Shown piece by piece: positions 6,169 through 15,600 of a stretch of 21,049 nucleotides of DNA. The translations under genes were made by a program, and so were the position numbers. The stretch lies in assembly GCA_026397675.1 (NCBI GenBank), contig JAPLUH010000051.1:1-21049 (forward strand), written 5' to 3'. The notes under the pieces are model-generated. The model had not been told where the DNA came from. It made no database searches and worked only from the letters and a program-made list of their open reading frames with translations. Each line of letters opens with the position of its first letter. Within the stretch, counting starts at the first letter, position 1. Source of the stretch: Verrucomicrobiota bacterium. GTDB lineage: Bacteria; Verrucomicrobiota; Verrucomicrobiia; Limisphaerales; UBA9464.

Positions 6169-7644
6169 ATGACGAAATTGTCCCGCGCCCTTCGACCCCT
6201 GCTTTCTGCCCTGCTCCTGGCAGGCGGGGGCGGGTTATCTGGGTTGCCTGGGTTGTCCGCCTCGGCCGGGCCAAACTCCGAGGTGCGGTTCGGGCCGCTG
6301 GCCGAGGAGTTCCCGCTGACGTTGCGCGCCGGGCATCGCGGGGAAGCTCTGGGGCCGCTCTTCCATTGGCAGCAGACGCCCGAGGCGTGGGGTTGGGGAT
6401 TTTCGCCGTGGGTGTCCTACCAGCACGAACCGGGCGTCGAGCGCACGCAGGCCGAGTTTCTCTACCCGCTGGTGTCCTTCGATCAGTACGGTTCGCAGTA
6501 CCGCTTCCACATCGTTCAGTTCCTGAGCTGGAGCGGCGGTGAGAGCACTGTGGGCCCGGACAAGCGGCGCTTCACCCTGTTCCCGTTCTGGTTCAGCCAA
6601 CGCTCTGACGACCCGGCCGAGTCGTACCGGGCGCTGGTGCCGTTTTACGGCCATCTGAAGGGCCGACTGTTCCGCGACGAGGTGCGCTTTGCTGCGCTGC
6701 CATTCTGGATCCAGACCCGCAAGCGCGACGTGGTCACCGACAATTATTTCGCGCCGTTCGTCCACGTGCGCACCGGAGCCGCCCAGGGTTGGCAGGTGTG
6801 GCCGCTGTACGGCCAAGAGCACCGCGCGCCGCTGGTGCGAACCAATGCGCTGAGTGACTTGCCCGAGGTGGTGCCCGGCCACGAGAAGCGTTTTGTCGTC
6901 TGGCCCTTTTGGATCACCGATCGCCAGGGCATTGGCTCCGAGAATCCGGTCACCAACGCCGTGTCGTTGCCATTGTTCTCCACACAGCGCTCCAAGACTC
7001 GCGACAACACCACACTCCTGTGGCCCTTCTTCACCCATACGGTCGATCGGGAGCGCCAGTTTGAGGAATGGGGCGCGCCGTGGCCCTTCATCGGGTGGGC
7101 CGATGGTCCCGGAAAACACGCTCGCCGGGTCTGGCCGCTCTGGGGCCGGGCCACCAATGCCGAGCAGCAGAGTGAGTTCGTGCTGTGGCCCTTCTACACC
7201 CACAAGCGGCTGCTGGCCGAGGACCTCGATCGCGAACAAACCCGCAGCGTGTTCTACCTGTGGGTGGATTTGGCAGAGCGCGACCGTCGCAATGGCGCAG
7301 AGTACCGCCGTCGCTCGCTCTGGCCGCTGTTCCATCATGCGCGGGATCGGCAGGGGCGCGAGCGTCTGCAAGTGTTGGCCTTGGCCGAAGGGGCCTTCCC
7401 GTCCAACGAAGGCATCGCCCGTGGGTGGTCCCCCTTGTGGTCGCTCTATCGTCACGAACGGGATGCCAGGACCGGTCGGCAGAGCCGCTCGTTGCTGTGG
7501 AACTTGTGGCGTCAGGAGTCGGGTCCCGAAGGCACGCGCAACGGCCTATTCTTCGGGTTGTTCCACTGGGGCAACACCGTGCCGCAGGGAGGCGTTCCCA
7601 AGGCGGCCGTTCCGACCGCTCCGACTCCATCGCCCAAGCCCTGA
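6169..7644 (+). CDS. exported protein made of WPF/WPL repeats, unknown function
   Basis: 491 residues. The N-terminus (TKLSRALRPLLSALLLAGGGGLSG) looks like a signal peptide; the end is a Pro-rich tail without a terminal aromatic residue. Nearly the whole mature chain is a degenerate repeat with a core of hydrophobic-(W)-P-[FL]-[FWY]. The core prolines are at residues 100, 139, 158, 178, 196, 212, 246, 268, 286, 306, 322, 341, 386 and 423, mostly 16-22 residues apart, with proline-less copies near 363, 444 and 463. The cores alternate with charged stretches rich in R, D, E and Q, a beta-strand/turn-like pattern. This suggests a repetitive beta structure such as a barrel, propeller or solenoid in the envelope; no named domain is recognised. 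It converges on the kinase pair. Confidence 0.75.
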   Translation: MTKLSRALRPLLSALLLAGGGGLSGLPGLSASAGPNSEVRFGPLAEEFPLTLRAGHRGEALGPLFHWQQTPEAWGWGFSPWVSYQHEPGVERTQAEFLYPLVSFDQYGSQYRFHIVQFLSWSGGESTVGPDKRRFTLFPFWFSQRSDDPAESYRALVPFYGHLKGRLFRDEVRFAALPFWIQTRKRDVVTDNYFAPFVHVRTGAAQGWQVWPLYGQEHRAPLVRTNALSDLPEVVPGHEKRFVVWPFWITDRQGIGSENPVTNAVSLPLFSTQRSKTRDNTTLLWPFFTHTVDRERQFEEWGAPWPFIGWADGPGKHARRVWPLWGRATNAEQQSEFVLWPFYTHKRLLAEDLDREQTRSVFYLWVDLAERDRRNGAEYRRRSLWPLFHHARDRQGRERLQVLALAEGAFPSNEGIARGWSPLWSLYRHERDARTGRQSRSLLWNLWRQESGPEGTRNGLFFGLFHWGNTVPQGGVPKAAVPTAPTPSPKP

Positions 7645-7747
7645 ACCATGCCGGTGGGCGGGGTGCACTGAGGCCGCAGTTCGCAGAGAAAACCCAGAGC
7701 CGTAATTCCAAGGCTGAAATTCCAGCGCCGGAGCGATAGGGCCGAAA

Positions 7748-8539
7748 CTACAGGGTCGACGCCTCCGAGTTGGCCCCTGCCGTTCGCCGCACGCCCCCCG
7801 TGAGCACTGTCTCGATCTTGTTCTGCAAATCGGCGCTGATGCGTTCCACCGGACGCTCGGCGTCGATGAGGTCGAAGCCGTAGTGGCGTTGCAGCCGCCG
7901 GAAGGTGTCGCGCATGCGGCTCTGGTATTGCAGGAAGCTGTCGAACATGTCGCGCGACAAGCCTAGGTCCATGCCGCTTTCCCAGTAGTCGAGCGCCTGC
8001 TGCTTGGCGAAGACTCGCTGGACTAGTTTCTCGGGCCGCACCTCGAGGTAGAACACCGCATCGGGAACGAGCGCGATGCCGTACAAATTGCGTAGCCACT
8101 TCTCATCCACACCTCGGACGAGATCGCGCGCCATCAAGGTGTAAATGTAGCGGTCAGCCAGCACCATCGAGCCCGCGCGCAGGGCCGGCAGGATGGTGTT
8201 CTCGAGTTGGTCGGCGAAGTCGGTCGCGTAGAACAGCGAGAGCGTGGTGCGCGAGAGAATGTTGCCCTGCTGGGCGGCCTCGAGTTCTTCACTGACTAAC
8301 GAGGAGCGTTTGAGACCCACTTGAATGGTGTGGTGGCCCGAGGCCTCCAGCCATTGGATGAGTCGGGCGATTTGGGTGGATCGGCCTGAGCCGTCGGCTC
8401 CCTCGACCACGATGAGTTTGCCGGAAAGTTTTTCGATCTCCACCCCGGGCAGACCCAGACCAAAGAAGCGCTTGGGCGTGACCTTCGGAACGAGCACTTC
8501 GGCGTCGTCCGTTGGGGAGAATTTGGGTTTCCTGGCCAT
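7748..8539 (-). CDS. thymidylate-kinase-like P-loop protein with Arg in Walker A
   Basis: 263 residues. A ~38-residue N-terminal extension precedes a thymidylate-kinase (dTMP kinase) fold, which phosphorylates nucleoside monophosphates using ATP. The P-loop is E46-G-A-D-G-S-G-R53-S-T: the usual Walker A lysine is replaced by arginine. The DR[YH] motif is present as LADRYIYTLMARDLVRG, and PDAVFYLEVRPEKLVQRV is the typical following strand and helix. A MDLGLSRDMFDSFLQYQSR segment is shared with the adjacent paralog and is not a feature of textbook Tmk. It starts eight bases after the stop of the upstream paralog, so the two are surely co-transcribed. The Arg may lower or change activity; a regulatory or heteromeric role is possible. 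Substrate not provable from sequence. Confidence 0.8.
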   Translation of the reverse strand: MARKPKFSPTDDAEVLVPKVTPKRFFGLGLPGVEIEKLSGKLIVVEGADGSGRSTQIARLIQWLEASGHHTIQVGLKRSSLVSEELEAAQQGNILSRTTLSLFYATDFADQLENTILPALRAGSMVLADRYIYTLMARDLVRGVDEKWLRNLYGIALVPDAVFYLEVRPEKLVQRVFAKQQALDYWESGMDLGLSRDMFDSFLQYQSRMRDTFRRLQRHYGFDLIDAERPVERISADLQNKIETVLTGGVRRTAGANSEASTL

Positions 8540-8547
8540 ATCTCGAG

Positions 8548-9231
8548 TTATTTGGTGGTGGTGAAGGTGGGTAGATCGATTCGGGTCTCAACCAGGCGGC
8601 GGACGAGTCCCTGCTGCTCCTCAATGCGCTGGTTGGCATCCATGACCACGAAGTTGAACTCAGTGCTCATGGCCAAGTATTGCTCGAAGATGCGGCCCTG
8701 AAAGATGCGGAAGCTTTCGTACGGATCGCTGGAAAGGCCCAGGTCCATGCCCGCCTCGTGGTGCTTGAGGGTCGGTCGATTATCCAAGATGCGGTTGAGC
8801 GAGACTTCGAGATGCGAGCGGAAGAAGAAGGTGATGTCGGGCAGAGCAGCAAAGCTGTAAAGGCCGCGCACCCAGGCCTGGGGGCATCCGCGAACGACAT
8901 CCCGAGCGAAGGCCGTGAAGATGTACCGGTCGCAGAGCACCAAATACCCCGCCTTGAGCAGCGGCAAGAGTTGGCGCTCGTAGCGGTCTGCGAAGTCGGT
9001 GGCGTGGATGAGGGAAAACGTGGTCGGCGTCAGCAAGTTCTGCTTCTTGCCCTTGCTGGTGGCGCTTTTGACCAGTGCCGACGAATTCCACTCGCTGAAG
9101 AAGACTTTGAATCCGCGCATCTCCAACCAGCGCTTGAGGAGGTAAATCTGGGTGGATTTGCCCGAGCCATCGAGCCCCTCGACGGCGATGAGCCGACCCT
9201 CGAAGCCCAGTTCCGCGAACGTCTTCGTCAT
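8548..9231 (-). CDS. thymidylate-kinase-like protein with intact P-loop
   Basis: 227 residues with the dTMP kinase fold. Walker A is E18-G-L-D-G-S-G-K25-S-T, followed by LCDRYIFTAFARDVVRG (DR[YH] motif) and PDITFFFRSHLEVSLNRIL. It shares with its downstream neighbour the ATDFADR/ATDFADQ segment and the unusual MDLGLSSDPYESFRIFQGR segment, so the two arose by duplication. Length fits a single-domain NMP kinase. The substrate may be dTMP, but divergence of the region between the P-loop and DRY (FFSEWNSSALVKSATSKGKK) leaves room for another. It is first in a two-gene operon read away from the prepilin gene. The cellular housekeeping tmk could be elsewhere. Confidence 0.83.
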   Translation of the reverse strand: MTKTFAELGFEGRLIAVEGLDGSGKSTQIYLLKRWLEMRGFKVFFSEWNSSALVKSATSKGKKQNLLTPTTFSLIHATDFADRYERQLLPLLKAGYLVLCDRYIFTAFARDVVRGCPQAWVRGLYSFAALPDITFFFRSHLEVSLNRILDNRPTLKHHEAGMDLGLSSDPYESFRIFQGRIFEQYLAMSTEFNFVVMDANQRIEEQQGLVRRLVETRIDLPTFTTTK

Positions 9232-9370
9232 TTCGGTGAACAGTCTAGCGGACCTCTCGCTGCGTGAACAGTGAGCAGTCGAAGGGGTGGACGCCGTAAT
9301 TTGATTGGCTGGCTGCTGCGGAAATGGAATCAGGCTTGAAGGTGAAACCGGGTTGCAACAACATCATAAA

Positions 9371-10228
9371 ATGCCCGCTCACACGGACGTGATTCGCAGC
9401 TATCGGCAGAATTTGGGTTTCACTCTCATCGAACTGTTGGTGGTCATCGCCATCATCGCCATATTGGCATCATTGCTGTTGCCGTCGTTGGCTAAGGCCA
9501 AGGGGCGTGCCCAAGGCAGTGCTTGCTCCAGTAATTTCCGGCAGCTTCAGATTTGTGCGCAATTATACGCCGATGACAATTTAGACACCCTCGCACCGAA
9601 CGAGGCGTTCTTGTCCGGCGGTGGCGGTGGGCGGGAAGCGTGGAACATTCGTTCCACTTCTTGGCTTCAAGGCAATGCGTACACAGACACCTCCGCGTCG
9701 AACCTCGCGATCGGCGTCTTCTGGAAATACAATCAGACCCCAGGCATTTACCTGTGCCCTTCCGATCGTTCGACGGTCCGCGATCAGGGGTTTATCCGCC
9801 GCAATCGCAGTGTGTCCATGAGCGTGTACATGAATTTGGTGACGCAGCCCTTGGATGAGAATTTCTCACGGTGCTGGCATAAGATGAGTCAGATCACCGA
9901 TCCAGGTCCGTCACGGGCTCTGTATTTTATCGATGAGCATGAAAAAAGCATTCAGCAGGGTGCCTTCGGTATTAATGCGCCGAATCGGTTGACCCTCTTC
10001 GGAACGCCGTTGTCGACTTGGATTAGCTTCCCCGGACTGCGGCATGCAGGCGCGGCGACGGTGTCTTTTCCTGATGGGCATACGGAGTCTTGGCGCTGGC
10101 GGGATCCAGCGACCTTGGCTGCGGCCCAGAAACCGGGATGGTTGGTACTTCAGCCTGGATCCGGTCCTGCTGATGTCGATCTCCAGCGTATCCAAGCGGC
10201 AGTGCCGGCTCAGGTGCCCATCCCGTGA
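9371..10228 (+). CDS. prepilin-like protein with N-terminal methylation/cleavage motif
   Basis: 285 residues from the ATG at 9371. The frame is open upstream to 9305, but this start gives a normal 16-residue leader. The prepilin peptidase site is G16/F17-T-L-I-E21, followed by LLVVIAIIAILASLLLPSL, the hydrophobic helix that anchors type IV pilins and type II secretion pseudopilins. The body carries ACSSNFRQLQICAQLYADDNLDTLAPN and, near the C-terminus, LRHAGAATVSFPDGHTESW, the H..x..DG motif of the DUF1559-like group that is greatly expanded in Verrucomicrobiota and Planctomycetota. Such proteins are thought to be surface pseudopilins; individual roles are unknown. No pilus genes are adjacent. 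The metallohydrolase gene follows by 116 bases. Confidence 0.88.
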   Translation: MPAHTDVIRSYRQNLGFTLIELLVVIAIIAILASLLLPSLAKAKGRAQGSACSSNFRQLQICAQLYADDNLDTLAPNEAFLSGGGGGREAWNIRSTSWLQGNAYTDTSASNLAIGVFWKYNQTPGIYLCPSDRSTVRDQGFIRRNRSVSMSVYMNLVTQPLDENFSRCWHKMSQITDPGPSRALYFIDEHEKSIQQGAFGINAPNRLTLFGTPLSTWISFPGLRHAGAATVSFPDGHTESWRWRDPATLAAAQKPGWLVLQPGSGPADVDLQRIQAAVPAQVPIP

Positions 10229-10344
10229 GGGAGTGGGTCGTCTACGGTGGGGGCTAAGAGTTTTGGGCTGACTTGCGTCGCAGCAAGTTCTTGAGGCAGA
10301 CTTTGTCTCAATCCCCCAGAAGGTCCCTGATTTTTATCCTGACC

Positions 10345-12495
10345 ATGAACACGCTCCATCGCCTCCGCTGTCTGGCAGTCGTGCTGGCCCTCTCGGCTAC
10401 CTCCGCCGATGCCGCTGAATTGCCCGTGTTGCCCGTGCCTGATTGGCAACCCTTTGCTGCCCAGGTGCGCCGGGTGTCCGAGGCGCTGACTCTGGCGGGG
10501 TCGCCTCTCAACGCGAAGGAACGCGCCGAACTTGAGGCGGCACTCACGGATAAAAATCCCGACAAGGCCCGCACCCGTACCCAGAAAATCCTAGACGCCC
10601 ATGTGCTGGTGGCCGTCCAAGTCACGCCGGAGATGCGGGTCAAAGCCGCGCCGGGACCCGCACCGGCGGTCCTCCATGAAACGGGTTGGGTGACCTTCTT
10701 GGTGAAGGTTCACAACGAGGCGGGAACCACCGCGGCCCTCCGGGTACGCAGTCCCCAAGCAGCCCGGTTGCATGGATCTCCTGCCGAGACGGTTCCTGAC
10801 CGATGGTTGGATGTGTCGCTGGTGCAGGCCGCTCCTCTGAAGCCTGAACTGGGGGGGCTTCCCGTGGAGTACCGGCTGGTTCAGATTTATTCCCGGGATG
10901 CGGGTCGTCGCGAGGCGAAGTTGATCTTCGATGTCGGTCAGGGCTCCCAAGACCTGGGTTTTCGTAGCGAAGTCGACGCGCTCTTCTCCAAGCGGTTGGC
11001 TCCGGACTTCTTCTTCCACCCGCAAGTTTATCGGAATGACGGCGAATCCATCGGTTTGCCGGCCGGTCAGTATTCGGTCGAATTCTCCCGCGGACCCGAA
11101 TCGCTCATCCAGCGGCACGCATTGGAAGTCGCTGCCGGCAAAACCAATCGCTGGCGCTTCCAAGTGCAGCGGTGGATTGACCCCTCCACTCGCGGTTGGA
11201 TTTCAGGTGATCACCACATTCATGCCGCCGGCTGCGCGCACTATGAAAAGCCGACCGAAGGAGTCCTCGCCGCGGACATGATGCGTCATGTGCTGGGTGA
11301 AGATCTCAAGATCGGAGCCAACCTCACATGGGGGCCGTGCTTCGACTACCAGAAGCAGTTTTTTACCGGATCCGATGACCCGGTCAGTCGTTGGCCCTAC
11401 TTGCTGCGCTATGACGTGGAAGTCAGCGGGTTCGGGTCGCACAACTCGGGTCATTTGTGTTTGTTGCGCCTGCGTCAGCAACTGTACCCGGGTGGTGACT
11501 CCAAGAAGCACTGGCCGACGCTGGGGCTAAACACTCTCAAGTGGGCCAAGGCCCAGGGAGCCCTCACCGGCCCGGCGCACAGCGGTTGGGGACTGGAGCT
11601 CGACTCGACCGAGTTGCCCACTCAAAAGATCCCACCCTTCAGCGGCATCGGTGCCAACGAATACATCGTGGACGTGACCCACAACGTGCCGGGTCCGGAT
11701 GGTAAACTCGTGCCCGCGGTAGACTTCATTAGCACCGTCGACACGCCCTATCCGTGGGAGTTGAATATTTGGTACCACACGCTCAATGCCGGCTACCGCA
11801 CCCGCATTAGCGGCGAGACCGATTTCCCCTGCATCTACGGCGAGCGCGTGGGTTTGGGACGTAGCTATGTGAAGCTCCCAGAACGCTGGTCGTATGAAGA
11901 CTGGTGCGAGGGAATCCGAGCCGGACGTAATTATGTCGGGGATGGGCGCAGTCACTTGATGGACTTCCGGGCCGACACGGTCGTCATGGGAGAGCAGGGG
12001 AGTTCTCTGCAATTGGCCAAGGGACGCCCGGTGGTGTTCCGGGTTCAGGCCGCGGCCCGGCTCAACGAGCAACCGCAGGTCGACATCCAGAGGCGCAAGT
12101 TTAGTGAGCAGCCGTACTGGCATATCGAGCGGGCTCGCATCGGTGCCAGCCGGAAGGTGCCGGTGGAATTAATCGAGAACGGCATCGCGGTAGCCCGCAT
12201 GGAAATTGAGGCCGATGGAGCGCTGAAGCCCATCGAGATTTCTCACCTGGTGACGCGCAGCGGCTGGTACGCCCTGCGAATCCTGCCGAGTTCGCACACC
12301 AACCCGATCTTCATCGAGGTCGATGGTCAGCCGATTCGCGAGCGACGTTCCATTCAGTGGTGTCTGGATTCGGTAGAACAGTGTTGGAAGCAGAAAGAAC
12401 GCTTCTTCACCGGGGCCGAGCATCGTGAGGCCGTGGTGGCCTTTGATCATGCCCGCCAGGAGTACCGCAGCCGTCTGGAAGCCGCTCAACCCTAA
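10345..12495 (+). CDS. exported CehA/McbA-family metallohydrolase
   Basis: 716 residues from ATG 10345, chosen because it starts a clean signal peptide (MNTLHRLRCLAVVLALSATSADA, cut near A23/A24); the frame opens 24 codons earlier. The N-terminal ~270 residues look like beta-rich accessory domains. Then comes the metal-binding signature of CehA/McbA proteins of the PHP superfamily: S287-G-D289-H-H-I-H293. Further candidate ligands are H412 in GPAHSGWGLE and H446 in VDVTHN. Family members include carbaryl hydrolase CehA, but most verrucomicrobial homologs are of unknown substrate and probably hydrolyse esters or phosphoesters. The C-terminal region (from about residue 540) is again beta-rich and would be a carbohydrate-binding-like or Ig-like domain. 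Transcribed alone, convergent with the receptor gene. Confidence 0.82.
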   Translation: MNTLHRLRCLAVVLALSATSADAAELPVLPVPDWQPFAAQVRRVSEALTLAGSPLNAKERAELEAALTDKNPDKARTRTQKILDAHVLVAVQVTPEMRVKAAPGPAPAVLHETGWVTFLVKVHNEAGTTAALRVRSPQAARLHGSPAETVPDRWLDVSLVQAAPLKPELGGLPVEYRLVQIYSRDAGRREAKLIFDVGQGSQDLGFRSEVDALFSKRLAPDFFFHPQVYRNDGESIGLPAGQYSVEFSRGPESLIQRHALEVAAGKTNRWRFQVQRWIDPSTRGWISGDHHIHAAGCAHYEKPTEGVLAADMMRHVLGEDLKIGANLTWGPCFDYQKQFFTGSDDPVSRWPYLLRYDVEVSGFGSHNSGHLCLLRLRQQLYPGGDSKKHWPTLGLNTLKWAKAQGALTGPAHSGWGLELDSTELPTQKIPPFSGIGANEYIVDVTHNVPGPDGKLVPAVDFISTVDTPYPWELNIWYHTLNAGYRTRISGETDFPCIYGERVGLGRSYVKLPERWSYEDWCEGIRAGRNYVGDGRSHLMDFRADTVVMGEQGSSLQLAKGRPVVFRVQAAARLNEQPQVDIQRRKFSEQPYWHIERARIGASRKVPVELIENGIAVARMEIEADGALKPIEISHLVTRSGWYALRILPSSHTNPIFIEVDGQPIRERRSIQWCLDSVEQCWKQKERFFTGAEHREAVVAFDHARQEYRSRLEAAQP

Positions 12496-12553
12496 CCCGA
12501 CTGGACGGGTGTGTTGTGCAGTGAGGCGTGAGAAGCCGCTGGCGCGGCAGGGC

Positions 12554-12579
12554 CGTGGGTCCCTGGGGAGGGACCCACG
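12554..12579. repeat. strong palindrome between convergent genes
   Basis: CGTGGGTCCCT (12554-12564), loop GGGG, AGGGACCCACG (12569-12579): eleven perfect pairs with a four-base loop. No T-run follows on either strand, so it is not a standard rho-independent terminator. It could act as a bidirectional transcript end or be a REP-like dispersed element; copy number in the genome would decide. Confidence 0.6.
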
Positions 12580-12620
12580 TTGGAAACCGAGCCTAGGCCG
12601 GAGTCTCCAGTCGGTGTGAT

Positions 12621-15600
12621 TTAAAAATCGGCCGACAAGGTCAGGCTGACCGTGATGCCGCGCTTGTAGCTGCGGAAGACGTACTGGTCGCCGTAGCGCT
12701 CTTCGCGGGTACCGAGGTCGTTGATGAGGGTCTGGCGGATCTCCGGATCCAGCAGGTTGCGCGCGCCGAAGCGCATTTTCCAACGCCGTCCGAGACGCTG
12801 GTTGACGAAGAAGTCGAGCGTGTTAATGGGTTGCTCGTAAATGTTCGGGCTGCCTTGGCCGCCATCCACTGCCAGTCGTTGGCCGCTGCGGGTGAAGGAC
12901 ACCGAGAAGGTGGTTCGGCTCCGGGCGATTTCCCAGGCGAGGTCGGAGTTGAGGATGTACTTGGGTTGGTCGAACAACGGGCGATTGTAGAGGCCGACGC
13001 CATTGCCCACCGGATAAAACACATCGACCTCGGAACTGATGAAGGCCGCGTTGCCGCCGAGAGTAATGCCCGCCAAAAGAGGGTCGAGGGCGGCCAAGTT
13101 CTTGCGCGCCTCAAACTCGAAACCCGAAACGATGGCGCTGGCATTGTTGGTGAAACTCACGATGCCTGCGGCGTTGTCGGCGATGTAGGGCTCAACCGGG
13201 TTGAGAATGTTTTTTCGGAAGTAGGCCGCCGAGAGGAGTTCGCCGGGGCGGGGAAACCACTCTACCCGCGCATCGTAGTTCTCAATTTCTGAACGCTTGA
13301 GGTCGGCATTACCGCGGTAGGCCAAGCCGTCGAAGGTGTCAAAGTACTCGAAGGGGGCGAACTCGCGATAGGTGGGGCGAGCGATGGTCTGCGACCAGTT
13401 GAGCCGCAAATTAAAGTTGGAGGTGATCGGGAATACCCCACCGATGGAGGGCAGCACATCCGTTGTGGCGATGTTACCGCTGGAGGAAGATCCCAGAATC
13501 CGGCTTCGAGGAAGCACTTCGGCCTTGAGGTCGGTTTGTTCCAACCGGGCCCCGCCCACGAGGCGGAACTTCGGTAGCACAAATAAATCAGCCATGGCGT
13601 ACACGGCCGGAATCGACTGCGTTCCGTCGTAGCCATAGCCGTCGAAGGGCAATCCGGAGCGCAGGAAGGTGGCGTTGGGAAAGTAGTAGGCGGTTCGGGC
13701 ATTGGCTCCCGATCCCGTGGCGTTGGTGATGAATTGCTGGCCCTGGAAGTTGAGGACCGAGTTGGCGTAGCCGACCACATCGGGTTGATTGGCACCGGTG
13801 GTCTGGCTGATTTCGTACTCGAAGCGTTGTTCACGCAATCGGCGTTCGGACTCGAGGACATTGCCACCGACCTTGATGGAGCTTTCTAGACCGTTGCCAG
13901 GCGTGAAAGGGATCGTGAGGTCGCTGCGGAAGTTCCAACTCTTGTCCTGCGAGTCCCGGAAGAAGCGGGAAGGCTGGTTGATGTTGGGCAACTCCGCCGA
14001 CTGGGCGATGACGTTGGTGAAACCATTGCCCGACGGAGAGACGATCATCGGGAAGATGCGTTCGTCGGGGGAATTCTCGCCGGTGCCCGAACTCGAGAAG
14101 CTCCAGTCCAGTTGGGTGGATCCCACTTCGCGGAATTCATGGCGACCCTTGAACTGGAAGTTGCGCAAGTAGCGCTCGCGGTAGGTCAACTGCTCGATAC
14201 GGGTCCGCTCATCGCTTCCCGGTTGGAACTGGTTGATCGTCTGCCCCGTCTCTTCGGTGATGTAGTGCTGAGCGCTCTGGTTGTTGAGGAAGCTGAAGGA
14301 CAATTCATGTCCGGGCATCAACTCCATTGCCATGCTGGCCACGGCACCCCAACCCACGCTCATGATCGACTGATCGCGTCGGAATTCGGAGGTGCGGATG
14401 AGCGGCCCCCCGTCTACCGGATCGGTGCCGTAAGAATAGCGACCGCGGAAGGCATTCTCGTAGAACTGGAATTGGCGATCGTGATTAAAGGTTCCGAACC
14501 AGCCGAAGCGTCGGCCGAAGAGCCACGTGGTGTCGCCACTCGAGACCGCGAAATTGGAGTTCGGTCCCGGTTGGCCCATCGACGGGGCGAAGGTGGTGTT
14601 GTTGAAAGAACGCAAGGCCGCGTCGTACTTTTGGGCCAAGGCCAGTCGATCGGCACCTGCTGCCTGCTGGGTGGTGTTGCGCCACGGACGCTGAGCATCG
14701 GTGATGATCGACGGATCGATGAGTGCCTTCGAGGGCAGCGCTCTGGAACCATCATCCATCGCCCAGAAATCATTGGCGCCACCCGGAATCTTCAAGAAGC
14801 CCTCGTTCATCGTGGCCGAGCTGTTGAGCCCGGTTCCGGCGGAGACCGTGGTAAACCCCTTGGCTGGGAAGGATTTGGTGACGATGTTCACTGCGCCGCC
14901 GGCAAATCCGCCCTGAAGATCGGGAGTGAAGGTCTTACTGACCACCACCCGGTCGATCATGGCTGCGGGGATTAGGTCGAGTTGCGGGGCCCGGCGTCGG
15001 GGGTCCGCACTCGGAAGCTCTGCACCATTGAGGGTGGCGATGTTGTACCGGTCATTCAGGCCGCGGATGACGATCTGGCGGTTGTCTGTCGCCACCACGC
15101 CCGTAATTTTCGTGGTGATTTGTGAGGCATCGCCGCCACCGGTCCGCGCGATTTGCTCGGCGCTAATGGCTTCTTGTGACGTGGCTGCGTTCTTTCGCTC
15201 TTCCAACACGGCTGCCACGGTACTGGGCTTGGTGGTCGCCTCATCAAAGGCCGACTTGGCCGCGGTGGCTGAAGCGGTGGACTTGGAAGCGCCCAGAGTG
15301 CCGGCACCCGTGCCGGGTTTGCCCTGGATGGGGCGGACCGGTGCCGCGTCGGGTTTGCGGACTTCGGCCTTGAAGAAATTGCCCGCGCCGCCGCCTTGGG
15401 CGGGGGGCGCATCGGAACGGGCTGCCGTCGCGGTCGGCGGTGCGGCCGTGGCCGGCGCGGTGGCAGTCGGTGGGGCTGCGGTCTCCTCGACGATGTCGCT
15501 CGCTTTGGGCTTGGGAATCTCCGGTGAGGGTTCCGGAGGCTTGGGCTTCGGTTTGGGTTTCTCCGGCGGACGGATGCCGGTGATTTGATAAATCGCCTGC

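Noticed and set aside
6235..7455. 406-codon open frame antisense to the WPF-repeat gene
   Set aside because: Caused by high GC content; no signal, domain or regular composition, while the plus-strand frame has a signal peptide and clear repeats.
14112..14975. 287-codon plus-strand frame opposite the receptor gene
   Set aside because: Lies wholly inside the receptor plug/barrel coding region and has no recognisable motif.
15210..15510. Tandem-looking Ala/Pro/Thr repeats in DNA
   Set aside because: They encode the low-complexity linker of the receptor fusion (two APPTATA units) and need no separate repeat or CRISPR explanation.
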